A stretch of DNA of 64,000 bases from contig NC_037468.1 in the NCBI RefSeq assembly GCF_008831285.2, positions 518,501-582,500 of the forward strand. Direction: 5' to 3'. Position numbers and translations under genes: made by a program. Below the pieces are notes generated by a model. The model did not search any database and had not been told where the DNA came from. It saw only the letters and a list, made by a program, of their open reading frames with translations. How positions within the stretch are numbered: the first letter of the stretch is position 1; every line of letters begins with the position of its first letter. Of the stretch, positions 58,651-64,000 are shown in pieces. This DNA is from Nymphaea colorata (Eukaryota; Streptophyta; Magnoliopsida; Nymphaeales; Nymphaeaceae).

Positions 58651-60659
58651 TACGAATGCAATAGCGAAAAATGAGGTACGGCCCCACGAAAGCAGCGAGT
58701 CGTTGACCAAGCTTTGGAGCGGTATTCAGCGCCCCCTACATAGATCCGTTGATCCCGTCCCGGCACAGATCTTTTCTTTCTCAATGAAAGAAAAGGAGGG
58801 GTAGGGACACCAGCAAATGACCAAGTTGATCCAGTCGATCCATGATCCACCGAGTGGAAATGGGATGGGTCAAGGTAGGAGCGCCTCTATACTGACCTCT
58901 AGCAATACCGAAAACTTGCTATCGGTATTATACTAGAATTTGATCGCAGCCGATTTTGATCCAACATCCGCCGATCCGCCGCCGCCCCTCACTTGCGGAA
59001 ATAGATGCTTCTTTGACCCTATCCCCTTCCGAATCGTTGGGAGCAGTTCCGGAGTGCGAATCGGAAATCCAATGATTTTCGGATTTGTCTATACCTGCGG
59101 TTCCAATGTGGAAAACTGGGCTGGAAGAATGCGGATTATATGTGATAAAGAAGCTCAGGAGTGGATATCAAGGCATGGCGACTAGTCCGGATACAAAATC
59201 GTACTCGTATCGGATGCGTAGGCAGAGTGAACGAACCACGACTATGTCCCTGGCTGTCCGATTCTTTTTTCATTGCCGAATCTTCCAGTTTAGAGGAGTA
59301 CTATAGAGAAGTTGCTCACGACAAAGAACAAAACCGTTGGGATTCCCAATGGACGTGAGGTGGGCATGCTCTCAACGGGAAACGGCGTTGGAATGGATGA
59401 AGGGGTCAAAGAGATTCCAGCAACTGCTGAAAAACGCGATATAGTCTTTCTTTGATAAGGAAGTATGCCAGGGGACCCAAACCAACGATTTCCCATATCC
59501 CGTGCATCAAAGAGGATTGTTTCGCTGACTGCGCCAGTGAAACCTCCGTCGAGGAGGTAGAGGCACAATGGAAGCGGGACACTTTGACTCGAGGAGCAGC
59601 GAATCAACGAGACTCATGGACGCGGAAGTCTTTTCGGGTACTTCTTTATTCTCGGAGGAACAGAAGGTCAAAATGTTTTCTGGGAATGGGCAGGCAGAGG
59701 AAGACAAATCTGTCTGGAAGATGGCCGTCAAGATATCCAAGTAGTGGCCAATCTTTTTCCGAACCTCGGAGGGTTCCGAAAAAACCCGAAACCTCTCTAT
59801 GGATGGCGTCGGAACGACGGTGGGCCATTTGGAATGATGATGGGTACCATCCGATCCATCGCAAAAAAGGATGGCTTGCTAGGCGGGCTTGCCGAAGAGG
59901 GTGTAGCTGCTGGTGTGGTGCACGAATCCCCTTCCGAGGCGGGATATAGAAGAGGGCAGAAGTGGTTGATTCCCAATATGGACGAAGACTGATTGAGATG
60001 GCTCGACCTGCCCAACTCCGGGCCGGAAACGGATCATGTCTCCTCCATCCCCATGATGAGCCCCACCTCGCTGCCTCTCGTCCTCCCGTTCCGTTTCTTC
60101 CTCCGTCTCGAATTTCCCCAAACAAAAGTCCAAAAGAATGGATGGATCCCCTGATCTATATGCCTGCCTTTGATGGGTCCGAATCCTATCGCCTACTGCT
60201 GCGAGAGAGAAAGACGAGCCACGTCAATATGAGCCATAGTGGACATCAGAATTTCGACTCCGCCATCGAAACTCACAAGGGGCCCGACAGACAACCGGAT
60301 CATTGGGCTTTTTTTTTATGCATTTGCATAGGTAAATGGAAACACTTCCATCCTGGTGTTGGCTAAGCCTTGGCCACTCACTCTGTATATCAATCTAATT
60401 AATAGATGGAAAGCAAGCTTGCTATCGGACTACACACCAGAAGGGTTTTCTTTCTTTTTTGATGACGGGTGAGCGACAGACTACTTTCTAGTAAATAAGG
60501 GTCTATTGCGGATCTGTGGAAAGCGAAAGGTGGAATCGTCAGAGTCATTGCCATCGCATCTGACTTCAGACTAAGAAAAGGAGAGGTCAGGAGAGAGAAG
60601 AGATGTTCAGGAGTACGCCCGGTTCACCAGGTTCTACCTTTAGCAGGTCAAATCCACCT
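58651..60659. other. Intergenic region with unassigned coding-like frames
   Basis: About 2 kb. The plus strand shows protein-like pieces in changing frames: KTVGIPNGREVGMLSTGNGV around 59330-59400, VFSGTSLFSEEQKVKMFSGN around 59620-59690, and a frame 59744-59992 with PFGMMMGTIRSIAKKDG. I cannot assign a family. They may be one decayed gene with several frameshifts. A short hairpin AATACCGA/TCGGTATT lies at 58904-58929. Confidence 0.4.
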
Positions 60660-60752
60660 CAAAAGAAGAGTTTGATCCTGGCTCAGAACGAACGCTAGCT
60701 ATATGCTTAACACATGCAAGTCGAACGTTGGGGAGCTGGGCAGGCTTCTGAT
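60660..60752 (+). pseudogene. rrn18: 5' fragment of mitochondrial small-subunit rRNA (rrn18)
   Basis: The sequence contains the universal SSU rRNA 5' motif AGAGTTTGATCCTGGCTCAG, then AACGCTAGCTATATGCTTAA, CACATGCAAGTCGAACGTTG and a shortened GGGAGCTGGGCAGG, as in plant mitochondrial 18S rRNA. The match stops near 60752; an intact gene is about 1.9-2 kb. Only about 95 nt are present, so this is a recombination remnant and not a working rRNA. The full gene must be elsewhere in the genome. Confidence 0.9.
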
Positions 60753-61924
60753 AAAATAGGAGGGAAAGGAGTTGACCCTATAGGCTTGATCGTCGCTCCT
60801 CCCTATCATCTTTCTATTGATGAAGAGGTGACCTCTCCCTCTCCTAGTTCAAGAACAATCTGTGTGTGAATGCTTCAAATCTTCTTCCAAATCCCACTCC
60901 TACGATCAGGGTCAGGACTCTTGAGTTTGAGCTTGTCCGGATCCTGCATCAATCACCCCTATACCAGAATCATCTTTCTGGAGATTCTCTCATCCCTGTC
61001 CCCACTCAGGTTCTTTGGGCTCCTCGACGGCTTCCTGGGTCTTTTCTTTTTCTTCCCGTCGTCGCAGCTTGTGATGATGGGGATGAGTTGGATCAGGAAG
61101 CCCTGGAACCGGAAGGATCCCAGGAAAACTCGGACGAGCTTTTCGCCGCTTTTCTTGAACTAGGAGAGGGAGAGGTCACCTCTTCATCAATAGAAAGATA
61201 TATGCAACAAAAAAGAAGGGCATTCTTTCGATTTTGTCTGGCTGGGAAGTGGTGAAATTGGTCATTCCCCCTGGGGCGGGCCGATGACCATCCATTTTTG
61301 GAGGGAACCTCTGATAATGGATTCGTTCCCCGGGGATTTGGGGGGTTACCCCCCGCAGGATACGACTCCCGCGCGGGTAGCTCACCCGCTTCGCGCTCTC
61401 GAGCGGGGGAGTGCTTCTTTTTCCCATCGGGCGGGCCCGTCTGCACCGGTCAGACCCACCTCAGGTTTCGGAGGGGGACGGGGGAACCGCAGAGTCCTAG
61501 CGAGGTGCCGGCTCAAATCCCAGCGGCGGAGGAGCTTTTTGCCTAGCAGGCTCAGGTACCGGAACGGCGGAGTGGCTCCATGAGGCTCAAGAGCGTGCTG
61601 AGCTCAAAAAGCGGATGAACGCGAGATCCAGGCTTTCGTCGGCATTCGGAGTTGGGTCGGCTTCCTCACCTTCCGTCCTACTTTCCGTCTGAGGCGAAAC
61701 GCCTGATGGAGGTGAATTCGATGACGACTCCAGAAGGGCCTGGCGGACGCTCCACTCCGCAGAGTAGCTTTCCGCCTGAATCAATCAAGGTGGGGTCGGA
61801 GCCTGGCGAAGTGTTTTGCTTCTTCTGATTAGCAGAACTCTTTCGACTGGCGTGGCGCTGCTGGATGCTTCTGAGCCATACACAAACAATAGGAAGAGGA
61901 GAAAGAACCATAAAAAAGCGGTTG
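60753..61924. other. Spacer between rrn18 fragment and rps1
   Basis: No gene recognised apart from the 48-bp inverted repeats listed separately. GC-rich stretches at 61320-61580 hold overlapping open frames on both strands with no motif. The 60 bp before rps1 are open in its frame. Confidence 0.5.
60808..61199. repeat. 48-bp perfect inverted repeats enclosing 296 bp
   Basis: The arm 60808-60855 (beginning ATCTTTCTATTGATGAAGAG) is the exact reverse complement of 61152-61199. It starts 56 bp after the truncated rrn18 fragment. The 296 bp between the arms contain no gene I recognise. Such a pair can flip the enclosed segment by recombination or form a long stem in RNA. Confidence 0.88.
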
Positions 61925-62548
61925 ATGAGCATCTATTTGAGTCGATCATTTCCAAGATCTAATTCCAGTTTTCTCTTATGTAGTGGAAACGCCTTACAAT
62001 CTTCCGTTTTACGCTTAAGGGAAGAAATGTTCTTGGTGGATGCAGGACCTGGGACCCCCAGAATTTGTATGCAAGATGAGCCTACAGGAGTGCCAATCAA
62101 CCGAGCCGCCAGGTTTGAGAATAAGGTTGGATCCCTGGATGTAGTGGCTGGTGAATCACTGATCAAAGAGCGGATTTTGGAGAGATTCTTCATCGATCTA
62201 GTGGCCGGTGAATCACTAATCAAAGAGCGAGCAGCCGCCAGGTTGAATGAGTTGGTGGGATCCACAGATGTAGTGGCTGGTGAACCGCTTCTTCTTCTTC
62301 CACGAAGATTCAGACAAAACCGAGCTTGGATGGAGCTGAACAAGATTTGGCGAACGAATCAAAAGGTGAAAGGGTTTCTGATTGAGAAAGTCAAAGGAGG
62401 TTATTCAGTAGCAATCGCAGGTTTCATTACTTCTCTTCCATTCCGTTCTTTCAACACTCAAAGGATAGCGAATGATCGATTCACCATTGAGAGCATGAAC
62501 CCCAAAAGGACGAAGATGTTGGTCTTGGCAGATTCAACCAAAACTTGA
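61925..62548 (+). CDS. rps1: Mitochondrial ribosomal protein S1
   Basis: The 207-codon frame matches angiosperm mitochondrial rps1. It begins MSIYLSRSFPRSNSSFLL, followed by LRLREEMFLVDAGPGTPRIC and MQDEPTGVPINRAARFENKV, then FRQNRAWMELNKIWRTNQKV and KGFLIEKVKGGYSVAIAGFI. The last segment is the S1 RNA-binding fold (VKGxxxxxVKGGYxV). bS1 proteins bind mRNA at the small subunit; plant mitochondrial forms are short. The middle carries an internal repeat: VAGESLIKER occurs twice and VAGEPLL a third time. ATG 61925-61927 was chosen because the family starts at MSIY; the frame is open 20 codons further upstream. The C-terminus NPKRTKMLVLADSTKT is slightly longer than in relatives I recall. No frameshift. 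Confidence 0.95.
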   Translation: MSIYLSRSFPRSNSSFLLCSGNALQSSVLRLREEMFLVDAGPGTPRICMQDEPTGVPINRAARFENKVGSLDVVAGESLIKERILERFFIDLVAGESLIKERAAARLNELVGSTDVVAGEPLLLLPRRFRQNRAWMELNKIWRTNQKVKGFLIEKVKGGYSVAIAGFITSLPFRSFNTQRIANDRFTIESMNPKRTKMLVLADSTKT

Positions 62549-64000
62549 TCCCTAACGTGGAAAAAGAGAAGAGTGAGTGTGAGTTGTTACACCTGTATTA
62601 CAACACCAGCAAGCTACGTATGTCTTCTGGCCAAAGAGAGAACAGAATAGCCGTAGGGAGCAGGATCAAGGTTCATGGCAGGCCGACAAAAGAAGATGGA
62701 TCCGGGCAGGCAGAAGCAGTTGTTTCAAATCCTGCTCCCATTCTCCTTGGTGCTTTCCATCATTCGACCAGAGGGTTCCTGTCGCTACAGAGACAACATA
62801 CTGTTGAAGCGGCAAACAACCAGTGGTTTGGATGGGTATCAAGGCGTTGTTAGGGACCCATTCATTCCATAAATTGAGTCGTAGAGTAGGAAGGGCAGGT
62901 CGCCCCTCCCTCTGAGAAAGGCTCTTCTTGTCGAGTCTTCCGCTTCCAAGGCGAGATGGGGAGAGGAAGAGGTGGCAAGAAGAATGGAAAGGAAGGTCAG
63001 GTCAGGTTGATCAGTGCGCCTCAAAGGCTCTTTTTATGGTTGGGCCTCGGATTCGAAGAAGAAAATGCATCAGTCTCTTTCTTCACTCGCTTGGTCTCTC
63101 TGATCTTGGAGATAGAGGAAAGATCGCCTTGTGGACGATAGGATGCTCTGATGATCAGGATCAAGACATCCCAGTGTGGGGCCTTCCCTTCTCCGTGAGG
63201 ACCCTTGGGGACTTTTTTCCGATGGAACAGGATCTGGAAGCCGATAGGATGTCAGAGGGCCAACTCTGTCATGTGGCTTGTTGCTCATGGCAGACCTGCT
63301 ACAGGTGAGAGGCGGAAAGAGAAAGGGGCCAACCAGGTGCCCGAGTTGTGAAAGAGAGGGGAATCTTTCCTCTTTTCCATATCCAGCTTGTTACGCCCAG
63401 AAAAGCAGCGAGTGTAGCCTACAACTCTTGCTACGACGCCTACTGCGTGCTATGCAAGCCTACATAGCTGAATCAACACTACTAGGATCCAGACCGGTCA
63501 GTGATAGATAGAGACTATGAATAGAGCACTGGTATCAAGCCTATAAGGTCCCCCCGGGATCCTTGAATGTTGACATTAGGTCTTCTCACCTAACCCCTTT
63601 CTCATTCTTCCATTCCTGAGGGCAAAAAATCCATCCTTCCCTCCCCATGGAACCTGTGGAGTCTTGACCTTCTTCAGGCGCAGGTGTCAATTCTTCTAAG
63701 CTCAAAACGTTGAATCCTTTCCTGGCGCGTGGAGGGGACGGTAGCAACCTTCATCCGAGCACACATCAGGAACCGGCATCATATAGCCGCCTTGCCTTGT
63801 GTGGTTTCTGTCCGGTCCGCATGGTAGTGACGTGCCATTGCTGCTCTGCATGGCGCTCCGGCAGGGCGTGATGCGACGATAGATGATGAGAGACTGATCG
63901 ACCTTAGTAGCCTACAGGAGGGTAGCTTGCTTCCAAGCGCTAGCGAAGGAACCGAACCGCGACCCGACCCAACCGGTACCTTCTGAGATTAGATAGATGA
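62549..64000. other. Region downstream of rps1, no recognised gene
   Basis: Open frames at 62545-62853, 62675-62872 and 62928-63308 (plus) have no motif I recognise and overlap one another. The first begins 4 bp before the end of rps1 (ATGA overlap), which could be chance. A short segment near 63437-63460 is shared with the rps11 upstream spacer. Confidence 0.45.

Noticed and set aside
61490..61590. tRNA-like segment with GGCTCAAATCCC
   Set aside because: The arms do not pair into a cloverleaf and no anticodon stem is visible.

Overview
The window looks like a stretch of a seed-plant mitochondrial chromosome. The recognisable functional genes are typical plant mitochondrial genes: ccmB (minus strand, 7.6-8.2 kb), rps13 (minus, 13.9-14.3 kb), rps11 (minus, 50.2-50.8 kb), a tRNA-Ser(UGA) (minus, 53.3-53.4 kb) and rps1 (plus, 61.9-62.5 kb). 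A truncated 5' end of the mitochondrial small-subunit rRNA gene lies at 60.7 kb. Retention of rps1, rps11 and rps13 together, many codons in ccmB that read as unedited (Pro/Ser where the family has Leu, Arg where it has Trp or Cys), and a genome made largely of repeats suggest an early-diverging angiosperm with a repeat-rich mitogenome. A water lily (Nymphaea) is my best guess; this is inference, not proof.

The dominant feature is a family of short modular repeats. It occupies eight arrays that total roughly 28 kb, about 44% of the window: 8.6-13.6, 20.7-21.3, 26.8-29.3, 32.1-35.9, 37.8-44.5, 45.9-50.1, 51.5-52.7 and 53.9-58.5 kb. The arrays are built from a handful of modules (for example a 43-bp and a 28-bp unit) containing small perfect palindromes and reshuffled in different orders. 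Arrays 2-5, array 7 and the right parts of arrays 1 and 6 run in one direction. The left parts of arrays 1 and 6 and all of array 8 are inverted. The array ends are flanked by a second repeat type, a border element with a GCACTCGCAAAGCG-like motif. The whole resembles dispersed elements with conserved ends and variable interiors.

Between the arrays are islands. Some hold real genes and others hold captured foreign DNA: a degenerate LINE-type retrotransposon (4.6-7.4 kb, minus), a degraded plastid ycf4 (20.2-20.5 kb, minus), a Ty3/gypsy pol fragment fused directly to the C-terminal half of an endogenous mitovirus RNA polymerase (21.4-23.3 kb, minus), and a broken Ty1/copia reverse transcriptase (30.5-31.1 kb, plus). 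The remaining islands (1-4.5, 14.3-19.7, 23.3-26.7, 29.7-30.5, 31.1-32.1, 35.9-37.7, 44.5-45.8, 58.7-60.6 and 62.5-64 kb) show no gene I can recognise, which is common for intergenic DNA of plant mitochondria.

The functional genes fit the usual organelle tasks: ccmB acts in cytochrome c maturation, rps1/rps11/rps13 belong to the small mitoribosomal subunit, and trnS supplies UCN serine decoding. They sit far apart with no visible operon. The inverted and direct array copies give many possible sites for recombination, so the gene order here is probably one of several isomers.
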